Assembly (NCBI RefSeq): GCF_947172395.1
Contig: NC_069105.1
Coordinates: forward strand, 1,550,001 to 1,614,000
Direction of reading: 5' to 3'
Source: Bicyclus anynana
Taxonomy: Eukaryota > Arthropoda > Insecta > Lepidoptera > Nymphalidae
Length of the DNA stretch: 64,000 bases
Shown: positions 29,753-39,982 of the stretch, in pieces
How positions within the stretch are numbered: position 1 is the first letter of the stretch
Layout of the letters: the number at the start of each line of letters is the position of its first letter
Translations under genes and position numbers: made by a program
Notes under the pieces: model-generated
What the model was told of the DNA's origin: nothing
The model's input: only the letters and a program-made list of their open reading frames with translations
The model's database searches: none

Positions 29753-32422
29753 TCAGGGAGGAAAAAAGTGCATGTTTACCAGCCGTTTGAAAGAGGTTAG
29801 AGATTGGGCACGCCGAGTGTCTAAGGGCAATGAATTCCAGAGCCGAGCAGCTTTAACAGAAAAGGATTTAGAATAGAAGGAAGTATTATGGGAAGGAATT
29901 TTTAAGATTAGGTTGTCTTCGGAGCGAAGGGAGCGACAGTGAGTATCACTTAGAAAGCTAAAACGCTCTTTTAAATAAATCGGAGTCGTAGGATTAAACA
30001 GGACATTATACAAAAAAGACAGAATGTGAGTATTCCTGCGAAGGCGGATCGAGGGCCACTTGAGTTTTTCGCGAAATTCGGAAACATGGTCATATTTGCG
30101 AAGTCCAAATATGAATCTTATACAAACATTCTGAATGCGCTCAAGTTTATCCAGTAATTCTTCACTCAAATTTAGATAACAAGTGTCCGCGTAATCGAGA
30201 ATTGGTAACAGGAGAGATTGTGCAAGCGCAATTTTAGTAGATAAAGGAAGGAAGTTTCGTAACCTACGAAGTGACCCCACGGATGCAAACACCTTCCCAC
30301 TTACTCTGCTTACCTGAGGGGCCCAAGTGAAATACTTGTCAAAAGTAACTCCGAGATTTTTAACCGTGTCACTAAATGGCACACGCGTTCCATCAAAGGT
30401 TACGTATGGAATATTATCCCAGTCAATACGTGCAACCAAACTGTGACTGCCTATAATAATAACTTGGGTTTTAGACGGATTGACTTTAAGGCCATAAGCC
30501 TTACTCCATTGCACTATACAATCTAAATCTTTATTTATGGCATCAATTGCATTGGGTAAATCAGCCAGTTTGGACTGAGCATATATTTGGAGATCATCTG
30601 CATACAGGTGATAGAGCGAGGTAAGTTGAAGAGTAATAGAACTTATAAAAAGAGAAAAAAGAAGAGGAGACAACACGCCACCTTGCGGTACGCCGGCAGA
30701 AATTGTGCACCAATCAGACACAGAGTCATTGACTCGCACACGCTGCCGACGTCCGAACAAGTAACTATGAAACCAGTCAATCACATTAGGAGATATGTTG
30801 AGAGAAGCTAGTTTGGCTAGTAGAAGTTCGAAATCGACATTATTAAATGCATTGCTGAAATCTAGTAAGGCCAACACTGTGACACACTGATTGTCCATAT
30901 TAAAACGAATATCTTCGGTAATTTTTACTAATGCAGTAGTCGTACTATGACCAGTGCGGAAACCAGATTGAAAAGGATTTAAAAGATTCTGTCGGGTTAG
31001 GAAAAGGCTTAATTGACGATGGACTAAACGCTCAAAAACTTTCGAAAGGAATGGGAGGATGGAAATAGGCCTATAGTCAGAAAAGCAGGAAGGATTTAAT
31101 TTTTTGGGTAGAGGAATGACTTGAGCATCCTTCCAAGAGGAAGGAAAACTCCCGGAAGACATGGAGAAATTGAATAAGGATTTAATTATTGGAGCTAGTA
31201 GGTTAATGAGAGGAATAATCATCTTCCGACTAATGCAGTCAGTACCAATAGCATCAGAGTTGACCTCACGAATACTTCTCTCAACATCACTATCAGTGAC
31301 TTGACAGAAAATAAAAGCAGGATCATCAGAAGTGGGTAAAGCTAGTAAATTATTTTTAGTAGTAAGTTTAGTGGCGTCATCAATGACGCAAGTAGAGGAA
31401 AAGTGGCCATTAAGCAGATTTAAATTTATGTTGAAGGAGCTATTATTTTGACGCGCTTTCCCAACTCCTAGAGACTTAAGAAATGTCCACACTCGACCCG
31501 AATCTTCTTCTTCGAGTATGGATTTGTGGATATGGCGTCGTTGCATGTCTCTACACAACCTGTTGCAGCGATTCCGAATAATATGATATTTTTCCTTATT
31601 GGCATCACAATTGTTGGATCTATACTTGGCTTTAGCCGAGTTTTTTTTACCCTGTAAAATTTTTATTTCCTCAGTAAGCCAGAGAGCAGGGAGGTGCTTA
31701 AGCCGAACAGGACGTATTGGAGCATGTACTTCATATAGTTGAGTAAGGAGAGAATTAAAGCTCTCAACCCTACTGTCAATGTTAGCTCCAGTAAGAACAT
31801 TGGTCCAGTCAATCCCAGCAGCGTCTTCCCTCAAGCGATTTATGTCCATACTACCAAAATTACGCAGCAGAAGGATTCTCGATTTAGTTTTAGGTGGACG
31901 AATTTTGTATGAGAGAAAAATCAAGTCATGATACGAAAAGGCATCAGCGGGACATTGGCCATGTTTGGCGACATGATCAGGGGAAGAAACTAAGATGATA
32001 TCCAGAAGAGATGGGCACGAATTAGGAAAAGAATGTGTAGCTAGAAGAGGAAGTATTTGTAAGTTGGCTGCTCTCACTATTGTTTTTAGACGCAGAGAGC
32101 GGAAATCTGCTTTTAGCAGGCAGGTATTGAAATCCCCCATAATAATATTATGCGAATACAATGGAATAAATCTGTCTAAAAGAGTTTCAAAAGCAGGGAA
32201 GTAGTCAATAGTGAGATTGGGATTATAATACACGCCAAGTAAAACTTTAGTGTTAGAAAATAATACTTCGATAAATAAATGTTCCGCTCCCGGCACGGCC
32301 TGGGCGTCAGATAAATTTATGATATTAAAGGGTATGTGAGAGCGTAAATATATGGCAACACCACCCCCAGTCCGGTGAATGCGATCATTACGTATTAGTT
32401 GAAATCCCGGAATTGCATAGGT
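29753..32422 (-). CDS. LINE endonuclease/reverse transcriptase, amino end missing
   Basis: Uninterrupted for about 890 codons. No start codon belongs to it, because the insertion is 5' truncated. Counting from the codon at 32296, the residual APE-type endonuclease shows MGDFN at 53-57, PSLLDIILVSS near 95 and YHDLIF near 122. Upstream codons add RNDRIHRTGGGVAIYLRS. A linker of about 200 residues precedes the RT domain: DYRPISILP (407), FRTGHSTTTA (446), LLDFSNAF (477), GVPQGGVLSPLLF (535), YADD (565-568) and GLKVNPSKT (602). A carboxy-terminal connection ends ARLWNSLPLD...FKRLVN. It copies its own RNA into nicked DNA in the nucleus. The absence of stops or frameshifts suggests a fairly recent insertion. 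No promoter is retained, so autonomous activity is unlikely. Confidence 0.93.
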   Translation of the reverse strand, partial: TYAIPGFQLIRNDRIHRTGGGVAIYLRSHIPFNIINLSDAQAVPGAEHLFIEVLFSNTKVLLGVYYNPNLTIDYFPAFETLLDRFIPLYSHNIIMGDFNTCLLKADFRSLRLKTIVRAANLQILPLLATHSFPNSCPSLLDIILVSSPDHVAKHGQCPADAFSYHDLIFLSYKIRPPKTKSRILLLRNFGSMDINRLREDAAGIDWTNVLTGANIDSRVESFNSLLTQLYEVHAPIRPVRLKHLPALWLTEEIKILQGKKNSAKAKYRSNNCDANKEKYHIIRNRCNRLCRDMQRRHIHKSILEEEDSGRVWTFLKSLGVGKARQNNSSFNINLNLLNGHFSSTCVIDDATKLTTKNNLLALPTSDDPAFIFCQVTDSDVERSIREVNSDAIGTDCISRKMIIPLINLLAPIIKSLFNFSMSSGSFPSSWKDAQVIPLPKKLNPSCFSDYRPISILPFLSKVFERLVHRQLSLFLTRQNLLNPFQSGFRTGHSTTTALVKITEDIRFNMDNQCVTVLALLDFSNAFNNVDFELLLAKLASLNISPNVIDWFHSYLFGRRQRVRVNDSVSDWCTISAGVPQGGVLSPLLFSLFISSITLQLTSLYHLYADDLQIYAQSKLADLPNAIDAINKDLDCIVQWSKAYGLKVNPSKTQVIIIGSHSLVARIDWDNIPYVTFDGTRVPFSDTVKNLGVTFDKYFTWAPQVSRVSGKVFASVGSLRRLRNFLPLSTKIALAQSLLLPILDYADTCYLNLSEELLDKLERIQNVCIRFIFGLRKYDHVSEFREKLKWPSIRLRRNTHILSFLYNVLFNPTTPIYLKERFSFLSDTHCRSLRSEDNLILKIPSHNTSFYSKSFSVKAARLWNSLPLDTRRAQSLTSFKRLVNMHFFPP

Positions 32423-32449
32423 ACTAATTAGTACGTATCAGTAAATTTA

Positions 32450-32596
32450 CAGCCTCAATAGCTCAACGGTAAGAGCGGTTGAACTGATCACCGAGGGGTG
32501 GTGGTTCAATCCTTACCCCGTTAGTCTATTGTCGAGGGGAATGGGAATATTGGTCATATTATAAAAATATGTCAAATATTCTTTTTTTAAAAAAAT
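32450..32596 (+). mobile_element. SINE-C, near full length
   Basis: GCCTCAATAGCTCAACGGTA, ATCACCGAGGGGTGGTGGTT, TCAATCCTTACCCCGTTAGT, then GGGAATGGGAATATTGGTCA and TCAAATATTCTTTTTTT. Confidence 0.85.
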
Positions 32597-32646
32597 AGTA
32601 GTTAAAAAAACGAAATAAATAACTTTAATGTATATTAAAAAAAATG

Positions 32647-32895
32647 AGCCGTGATAGCCCAGTGGATATGACGTCTGCCTCCAACTTTTCAGTTGTGTGC
32701 ATTTTAAGAAATTAAATATCACGTGTCTCAATCGGTGAAGGAAAACATTGTGAGGAATCTTAATTATCTGCGTGTGTGAAGTCTACCAATCCGCATTGGG
32801 CCAGCGTGGTGGACTATTGGCCTTACCCCTCTCATTCTGAGAGGAGACTCGAGCTCAGCAGTGAGCCGAATATAGGTTGATGACGAAGACGATAT
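32647..32895 (+). mobile_element. SINE-B with B-box deletion
   Basis: GCCGTGATAGCCCAGTGGAT, then TCTGCCTCC joins directly to AACTTTTCAG. Some 58 bp including GGTTCGAATCC are gone, bounded by CCTCC in the consensus. A second deletion removes CCTGCATACCAGAG. The tail is intact (ATATAGGTTGATGACG). Confidence 0.85.
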
Positions 32896-33139
32896 TAAAA
32901 AAATAAAAGTTAACAAATTAGAACAACACCTATTTTGTACAACTTCCTGTAAAGCCTATGTAAAAGGTTTAGGTAAATCCTTCATTTACGTAATTAGGTT
33001 GAAACCATGATAATAACGAACTAGTTCTAAACCAGTTGTGCAATATTCCGGTAAATGTGCAGCCACAGTGATAGCGAATCAGTAAGTAATAAAACACTTA
33101 TTTTAAGGGCAATTGCATAAGTTTTTATAATAAACTGCC

Positions 33140-33375
33140 ACATAAATAAAAATAAATAAATAAATATACTTAAACAATACACATCACTATCTAGCCCCAA
33201 AGTAAGTATACAGAGTAGCTTGTGTTATGGGTACTAAGATAGTTGATATTATAATATTAATATACAATTATATACTACATACAAATACTTATATAATGTA
33301 TAAATACACACAGACACTGGAAAACAGCCATGCTCATCACACAAATATTTTCCAGTGGGAATCGAACCCGAAACA
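33140..33375 (-). mobile_element. SINE-D, body part
   Basis: Plus view: AAATAAATAAATATACTTAA, CTATCTAGCCCCAAAGTAAG, CTTGTGTTATGGGTACTAAG and TTTTCCAGTGGGAATCGAAC. The remainder of the tRNA-like head is lost. Confidence 0.7.
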
Positions 33376-33584
33376 CGAAAATAACACGTCCCTCAATATT
33401 TTCAAAGTTTTATTAAATGTAAGCTTATAGAAAAGTTATATTATAGTGTTAATAATTACGTAAACGACAAAATTGCTTGGAAATGTATGTATGTATGTAA
33501 AAAAATAAACAAATAACGTTTATTGGTTTAAAAACTTTAATAAAAATACAGATTTTCGTTAATAATAAATACAGGCTACTTATA

Positions 33585-33808
33585 TACCTATTGTTAAATA
33601 ATGATAAACTAAAAAAGGATAAACCTGGCTGAGTTTGTTGTGGGCTCTTCTCAGACCAACGCTCGTTTGGAACCCTCGTAAGTTTAATTTTAAGTTTTCG
33701 AATGATTATTATAACCATTATCTTAAGTTTAATATTATTACCTGACGTTTCGAAAGAGCTTGTAAAATAAGCCTATTTAAAATAAATTAATTTTAACTTT
33801 GACTTTTA
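33585..33808 (+). mobile_element. JK2 LINE 3' UTR end
   Basis: CTGGCTGAGTTTGTTGTGGG, CGTTTGGAACCCTCGTAAGT, GACGTTTCGAAAGAGCTTGT, AATAAGCCTATTTAAAATAA and a TTTTAACTTTGACTT tail. Same module as 60823-61216. Confidence 0.7.
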
Positions 33809-34090
33809 CGAGGTCAATTGACCTCGTACCGCAGCGAACGTGTTAACAGACTGTACAACTTCGCTGCGACATAACAACGTTGCGGCGCCGCACCGCTCGT
33901 GTGCCCGCTGATACGGTGAAATCTTTGCGATGCGGCGCCGCACCGCTCGTGTGCACCCGCTCTGACGCTGGGTGAGCCACCACGCCTTAGGTGCCAAGGC
34001 TTGACCAGGAAGCAAAGCCCACGTGGGCTCAGATTTACCGTCCGATATCTTGCGCCATCTAATGTCGTAACATTGGGGCTTGTCCTGTGT
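33805..34090. promoter_or_regulatory. GC/CpG-rich patch with palindrome, function unknown
   Basis: Distinct GC-rich block. It starts with a perfect 22-bp palindrome (33807-33828, half TACGAGGTCAA) containing inverted AGGTCA half-sites spaced by 2 bp. It also has two direct copies of GCGGCGCCGCACCGCTCGTG (about 33882 and 33932). No convincing frame. Regulatory status is an inference. Confidence 0.25.
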
Positions 34091-34542
34091 CTATGACAAA
34101 TTTAGCTGAACAACGGCCATTTTGATTTTATGTTGATCGCACATTGATTGATTGAAGATTTGGATTTTATAGCTCGCTGCTGCAATGTTGCAAGTTGGAT
34201 GATTTTTGATTTGACTTCGTTTACAGATCATTAGATTGATAATTACATGTGGGTTGATTGTACAATTAGAATTCATCATTATTATCATTTTAATGGCCAC
34301 TCCAACGGCTTCCTTCTTTGAAACGTGGGGATTTGGATCTTAAATCAACCATGCTCCGTTGCTATCATACCAATACCATTACCCTGCAAGGTCAGCTAGT
34401 TTTGGTACTTTGTTAAGTTAATCATATAGTGACTTGACCATCAAATTAAAATCTATACTCAACATTATAAAGAGGTGTAGGACACGTCCCGATTTTGTAT
34501 GGAGGCTGGACCTTTATTCCGAGTGTCAACTAAGCAGAACCA
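34091..34542. other. No gene seen
   Basis: AT-rich, no recognised repeat. CTATACTCAACATTATAAAG (34453) may be a decayed HelA start. Confidence 0.35.
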
Positions 34543-34547
34543 ATTAT

Positions 34548-34744
34548 TTTTATCAACTGACAATATTAATTATGAATTTTTATCATGCCATAAGCATGTA
34601 ATTCACACCTTGTCAGATTGTCAGTGATCTTCGCGTATTAGCGTACGTTTATTGGGTTTTTAAAGCAATTTAAATTTTTTTTTGTTTAATGCTTCTCTGT
34701 CTACGATTTAATGTTTCTTTTTAACTTGTGTCTTATTGACATTT
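34548..34744 (+). repeat. Rep-J dispersed repeat, copy 2
   Basis: Same order as 2688-2892, with TCAGATTGTCAGTGATCTTC and TGCTTCTCTGTCTACGATTT, and a shorter spacer before GTTTCTTTTTAACTTG. Confidence 0.7.
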
Positions 34745-34849
34745 GACAATAATACATGACATTGACAGTTTACACCGGATACGAATTCAATTCCAGGTGT
34801 TTATATTGGCTGTTTTGAATACTTTTACTGTATTGTAATCGATTTCGAT

Positions 34850-35179
34850 GGCCTCCGTGGCGCAGTGGTATGCGCGGTGGATTTAATGGCGGAGGTCCTG
34901 GGTTCGATCCCCGGTTCGGCCGATTGAGGTTTTCTTAATTGGTCCAGGTCTGGCTGGTTTGTATGGGAGGCTTCAGCCGTGGCTAGTTACCACCCTACCG
35001 ACAAAGACGTACCGCCAAGCGATTTAGCGATCCGGTACGATGTCGTGTAGAAACCGAAAGGAGTGTGGATTTTCATCCTCCTCCTAACAAGTTAGCCCGC
35101 TTCCATCTTAGATTACATCATCACTTACCATCGGGTGAGATTGTAGTCAAGGGCTAACTTGTAAAGAATAAAAAAAAAT
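34850..35179 (+). mobile_element. SINE-A, full length
   Basis: GGCCTCCGTGGCGCAGTGGT to AAAGAATAAAAAAAA with every body segment present. AATCGATTTC upstream and AATCGAATTC downstream may be a slightly decayed target duplication. Confidence 0.93.
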
Positions 35180-35813
35180 CGAATTCACTTCTATCTCTCT
35201 CTGTTTAACACGATACTTTAAAATGAGAAAGATAGCGGTGAATTCGAAACTCGCACTTGCGAGTTTAAAAAACATCGTTAGAGGATAGGCCTGCTGAAGC
35301 GTAAGTGTCAAGACTCATGTGCCTTAAGAAACATTTAATTTTGCTATTTTGCGTGTTCAGAGCCATTTTGCCTTGGAAGTGTACGGCCAACTTTATAGGT
35401 CCCAAACTAGATTTATTAGCTTAGTCATAAGGTTAGGTAAGTGCGTAGGCTTGGAATATTACGCAATATAAACGTAATTTAGCTTACTTTCGTTGACCCT
35501 CGAGATAAGCAGGAAACTACAATTTTTTCCTACTTAAAAATACTTTGGAAGTAACCCTTCGATAGACACTTAAAGTTAAATCTTTTACAGTGTTATTGGA
35601 AAAGTTACCAATAAGTTAAACGATCGTCGACTGGAGATATTATTATGATCTCTCATTTTATGCTGAAGGAAATAATAAAATGGTATTTATAACTTACTAT
35701 TTCTCATAGACACCATAATCATAATTCATAGATTACTTACTGTACTTATGAGTAGGTACATAATTATGGCAAGGCATGAGCTTACAAACTTTCAGCTTTA
35801 ATAAAATTACCCA
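35180..35813. other. No gene seen
   Basis: AT-rich, apparently unique. Confidence 0.35.
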
Positions 35814-35859
35814 TTTCGGTTTCTAGACTATATCGTACCGGAACGCTAAATTGCTTGGA
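35814..35859 (-). mobile_element. SINE-A fragment
   Basis: CGGTTTCTAGACTATATCGT and ACCGGAACGCTAAATTGCTT. Cut by the RTE insertion tail that follows. Confidence 0.65.
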
Positions 35860-36066
35860 TCATCATCATCATATCAGGCGATGGACGTCCACTGCAGGAC
35901 ATAGGCCTTTTGTAGGGACTTCCAAACATCACGATACTGAGCCACCTACATCCAGCGAATCCCTGCGACTCGCTGGATGTCGTCAGTCCACCTGGTGGGT
36001 GGTCGACCAACACTGTGCTTACTAGAGCGGGGTCGCCATTCCAGAACTTTGAGACCCTCGAAGAAG
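35860..36066 (-). pseudogene. RTE LINE 3' end
   Basis: (ATC)n, then ATATCAGGCGATGGACGTCC and on to CCATTCCAGAACTTTGAGAC. The coding frame is shifted relative to the family but otherwise well kept. Confidence 0.85.
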
Positions 36067-36198
36067 TAAGCGCTTGGATGGAGAAGTTTAAAAATATCTT
36101 CATAATTTTTAAATAAAGTGTTCTATGAAATCCTTAACTATTATTAATTAATATTGATATATTTCGGACCCTCCATGAAATTTGTTCTTTTTTTTGTT

Positions 36199-36506
36199 GA
36201 GTCGTGATAGTGGATATGACCTCTGCCTCCGATTCCGAAGGGTGTGGGTTCGAATCCGGTCCGGGGCATGCATCTCAAACTTTTCAGTTGTGTGCATTTA
36301 AGAAAATATCACGTGTCCCAATCGGTGAAGGAAAAACATCGCGAGGAAACCTGCATACCAGAGAATTTTCTTAATTCTCTGCGAGTGTGAATTCTGCTAA
36401 TCTGCCTTGGGCCAACGTGGTGGACTATTGGCCTAACCCTTCTCACTCTGAGAGGAGACTCGAGCTCGGCAGTGAGCCGAATATGAGTTGATAATGATGA
36501 TGATGA
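36199..36506 (+). mobile_element. SINE-B
   Basis: GTCGTGATAGTGGATATGAC (AGCCCAG shortened), intact B box GGTTCGAATCCGGTCCGGGG, tail ATATGAGTTGATAATGATGATG. Confidence 0.87.
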
Positions 36507-37199
36507 AATTGTTAAATTTAATATTGTTGTAATTAAATTTGATATGAAGTCAACTACCCTATTACCATCAGATTATATACTTGGTTCGTCATATTATTAG
36601 TATGTGTTTATTTCTTAATGTTCCGTATTACATAGTTTGTATATAAATAAAGTATCTTGTTTGTCAAGTCATTATCGTAGAGAGGCAATCGATACTCGTT
36701 ACTGCAATAGTTGTGAAACCAAATCGAATGCAAACCTTTATTTTAATAGAGATAGGGAACTGTACATACGTACCGACAGCAAAAAAATAATCATGAAAAT
36801 GAATAAAAAAAAATTATAAGTAAAAACAAATCTCCTTTTTGGGTTTGTGGTTGTTTGTTTGCGGCTACGAATCACGACGCCCCAGGTTCAAAACCTGGTT
36901 CGAGATACAAGATATTAGGTATTTATTTTTTTCGATTTTGAAATTTATACGATACTTAAAAAAATGTATTGTAATATGTAATAGTGAAAGCTATTAGGGG
37001 ATAAAGTAAATTTTATGACCTACTTATAATTGAATATTTATTTCAATAAAATATGCAGTGGCGGTCAAATAGCCCGGTACTGTCTTTTTAAATATTATGT
37101 TTATCTTATGGTAATGGCGAAGGATCCGATACGATAAATAGAAAACTGCTTCACGTAGAACGATGAAATTTGGTAGGGAGGTTGTTTACAGTTAGTAGT
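36507..37199. other. No gene; tRNA-arm-like hairpin
   Basis: AT-rich. CCAGGTTCAAAACCTGG (36884-36900) is a tRNA T-arm-like hairpin in a possible SINE remnant. No complete cloverleaf. Confidence 0.35.
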
Positions 37200-37209
37200 C
37201 GATGTAGGG

Positions 37210-37276
37210 TAGATAGTTAAATGTAGGGCCAGATTAAGAAGTTCTGACGGCGAACGAAATCGCAGGCGGCCGCTAG
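37210..37276 (+). mobile_element. Helitron-like 3' end, variant family
   Basis: GTAGGGCCAGATTAAGAAG, then CGGCGAACGAAATCGCAGGC and GGCCGCTAG. Paralogous to 3140-3195. Confidence 0.5.
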
Positions 37277-37671
37277 ATTATTATAAAATGATGAAAATAA
37301 CATCAATGGTAAGTCAATCAAATTTTTACAAAATGGAATGAGAAAGATGTAACTCAAAAAATAATAATCTCAAAATCGAAAGCCAACGTTCAAAATGGGT
37401 CAAAAGACCCCCACCGGTAATTTTAGTGTTAAAATATTTTTTTTTGCTGGCAGTATGAGTCATCATGACTGTGGCAAAGGTCGGGCATCGAGTCATGATG
37501 TCTTCCGCGAAAGAAAGGTTACAATACGCTATCGTGCGGTTGGTAATACCATAAATATGTTATTTAGAATTCACGGACTTACATATAATAGACACCGCTT
37601 TGGCCATTAAATATTATAAAATCTAACTGTAAATTTTTTGTTACCTCTAAGTACACGAAAAATATAAAATA

Positions 37672-37829
37672 CTAGCAGACGCAAGCGACTTCGTCCGCGT
37701 GGAATTCAGTTTTTCACAAATTCCGCGGGATTTCAGGGATGAAAGTAACATATGTGTTAATTCAGGGTAAAATCTACTTCCATTCCAAACAAACAAACAC
37801 ACAAACTTTCGCTTATAATATTAGTGCGA
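37672..37829 (-). mobile_element. HelB element, complete and short (158 bp)
   Basis: A then CTAGCAGACGCAAGCGAC at the left, TTATAATATTAGTGCGA then T at the right. An internal deletion removes the CAGCCAAATC region. Confidence 0.83.
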
Positions 37830-38046
37830 TTTACTTGTAAATGGCTAATCGGTTTAAGTGTCCAACTCTTCTAAGTTGCTGCTCCTATTTTGTTAATGTC
37901 ATCTTCCCATGTTTTGTTTTGCTTTCCCTTTTTTCTTTTTACATCTTGATCTTGACCATCACTGTGTTATCTTTTGTGTCCATTTCCTGCGAGTAAGTTA
38001 ACTGTAGCAAGTACGAGTAAGTCTTGAATTTTAGTTGGTTTCCTTA

Positions 38047-38195
38047 CAGTGGAATTCATAGACGTTGTGGGGGCGCCCCTAGGGGATCGTTCACATACTG
38101 AATGTCGAATTTAAACTCTGTTCGTTTGAGAATTTGACACTCGGCGGGTGAATGGTCCCCTGGGGGTGCCCCTTCAACGTCTTTGAATTCTACTG
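38047..38195. mobile_element. Fold-back element, 149 bp
   Basis: Left arm 38047-38094 (CAGTGGAATTCATAGACGTT, GGGGGCGCCCCTAGGGGATC) and right arm 38148-38195 are reverse complements with about 8 mismatches. The centre also shows weak inverted similarity. No ORF. Looks like a very small MITE. Confidence 0.7.
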
Positions 38196-38199
38196 CTAT

Positions 38200-38523
38200 T
38201 TATTCTGCTCTCTTCTTATAATACTGCATCTTTCTTTGACCGTTTCTAAGTTTTAAGAGATGTTTCTGGAAAAGAGCCCACATCTGACCAATATAATTAT
38301 GCAAGATATGGAAATATGCAAACATCAAAGACTTTCTTTTTGGTCGATATTCGAAAATGTTTGTTTTGCTGTCTTTACTGCTGCACCAGTATTTCCGGTT
38401 AGATCAGTTTTAGAAAATAGTTTTTTTTTTAAATTGGTTTGAATTTTAATTTAGTCAGTCAAAAAGTTGTATGTTTTTGTACAAACTGTTGATAGATAGA
38501 TACCATTTTATTTATACACTATC
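38200..38523. other. No gene seen
   Basis: The 60-codon frame at 38260-38442 has no recognised domain. Confidence 0.3.
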
Positions 38524-38656
38524 ATCATTAACAACCTTAATTCTCTGCGTGTGTGAAGTCTGCCAATCCACATTGGGCCAGTGTGGTGGACTATTAGTCT
38601 AACCCCTCTCATTCTGAGAGGAGACTCGAGCTCAGCAATGAGCCAAATTTGGGTTG
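38524..38656 (+). mobile_element. SINE-B 3' third
   Basis: ATTCTCTGCGTGTGTGAAGT to AGCCAAATTTGGGTTGAAAT. 5' truncated. Confidence 0.82.
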
Positions 38657-38788
38657 AAATAAAAAAAAATCAAGTTAAATTGTAAGCAGTATGTTGCGGT
38701 TCACAATCTATCGACAGTTTACAATCTCGCGAGATAGAATATAATCTAACGGTAATTACAATTTTACGGTGACATATACATTGCTTAA

Positions 38789-38971
38789 TCTATACTAATA
38801 TTATAAAGCTGAAGAGTTTGTTTGTTTGATTGAACGCGATACTGGTCCGATTTGAAAAATTCTTTCATTGTTAGATAGTCCATTTATCGAGGAAGGCTAT
38901 AGGCTATATATTATCCCCGTATTCCCACGGGAACGGAAACCACGCGAGTGAAACCGCGCGGTGCCAGCTAC
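38789..38971 (+). mobile_element. HelA element
   Basis: A then TCTATACTAATATTATAAAG. The end reads GTGCCAGCTAC, so CTAG has become CTAC. An ACGCGC/AATCTCAGAA block is deleted near 38840. Confidence 0.82.
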
Positions 38972-39190
38972 TATATAATATAGATTAAAAATAAAGTTTA
39001 ATAACAGTGTTTTAAATAATTGCAGAACGGAATTAAAGCTATCACTTTGTTCTGTCGGTTTAGCGTCGACTAATCCCGTTTTAGTGCCCCAATTAAAGTA
39101 ATTACCTACTAATTGGGGAATCATTGTTACGCTTGTTGTAAAGGTAACGCGTAATTCGGTACATAGGTTGTACTAAATCGGAGTATTTAA

Positions 39191-39397
39191 TCTATACTAT
39201 TACTATACTACTAATATTATAAAGAGGAAAACTTTGTTTATTTGTTTGTAATAAGCTTCAAAACTACTGAACTGATTTGAAAAGTTCTATCACTGTTGGG
39301 CAGCTACATTATTCCCGGGTGCTAAAGGCTATATTTTATCCCTATAATTCCTACGGGAACGGGAACCACGCGGTTGAAACCGCGTGTGATTGGCTGG
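39191..39397 (+). mobile_element. HelA-related element ending CTGG
   Basis: A then TCTATACTATTACTATACTA (start duplicated). It ends TGATTGGCTGG before T, a CTGG that satisfies the Helitron CTRR rule. Contains CACGCGGTTGAAACCGCGTG, a perfect-stem 3' hairpin. Confidence 0.8.
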
Positions 39398-39579
39398 TCT
39401 AAAATAACATCATAAAGACGAAAGATTTTTTGTAAGTTTCTACTGTAATGATTTTAAAGATTCTTTCTAAATGGGAAGCTGCATTATCAAAGAGTAACAT
39501 AGGCAATTTTTTTTTTTCAATGGTGAAATTCCTCAATGCTGTACCAACTTACTATATTTGAATTGTATTCTAACTGACT

Positions 39580-39680
39580 TGACGTGGTTTCACCCGCGTT
39601 CCCTTTTTCGTGGGAATAATAAGATAGGCAATATTACTCGCTGATAATGTAGCGTTTTATTTCTAAAAACATTTCAGTTG
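39580..39680 (-). mobile_element. HelA-related fragment
   Basis: GACGTGGTTTCACCCGCGTT, TTCGTGGGAATAATAAGATA and GATAATGTAGCGTTTTATTT. Both ends decayed. Confidence 0.45.
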
Positions 39681-39689
39681 ATTAAATGT

Positions 39690-39982
39690 AAAAGTCTGCC
39701 TCCGATTCCGATGGGTATGGGTTCGGATCCGGTCTGGGGCATGCACCTCCAACTTTTCAGTTGTGTGCATTTTAAGAAATTAAATATCACGTGTCTCAAA
39801 CGTTGAAGGAAAAACATCGTGAGGAGACCTGCATACCAGAGAATTTTCTTAATTTGCTGCGTGTATGAAGTCTGCCAATCCGCATTGGGCCAGCGTGGTG
39901 GACTATTGGCCTAACCCCTCTCATTCTGAGAGGAGACTCGAGCTCAGCACCAGCAGTGAGCCGTATATGGGTTGATAATAAC
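39690..39982 (+). mobile_element. SINE-B, 5' truncated
   Basis: Begins TCTGCCTCCGATTCCGATGG, B box GGTTCGGATCCGGTCTGGGG, tail ATATGGGTTGATAATAAC. Confidence 0.85.

Larger units (their letters stand above)
29254..32422 (-). mobile_element. CR1/Jockey-type LINE, 5' truncated, 3.17 kb
   Basis: Minus-strand insertion. The 3' tail is the (CTT)n run read as GAAGAAGAAG at 29254. The 3' UTR 29254-29752 contains an AATAAAG signal, CTGGAAGAGATCGCTCTTTA, GATAAGACCGCC and an (ACAT)n array. The long frame lies upstream. The candidate target duplication is ACTAAGTTAGTA (29242-29253) versus ACTAATTAGTA (32423-32433), one indel apart. Related 3' ends are at 57425 and 61296. Confidence 0.9.

Noticed and set aside
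30587..32204. Plus-strand frames inside the LINE
   Set aside because: Antisense shadows of the reverse-transcriptase frame.
32294..32296. Start codon of the LINE protein at 32296
   Set aside because: The codon is GTG and the frame continues upstream with clear endonuclease sequence, so this is not a start.
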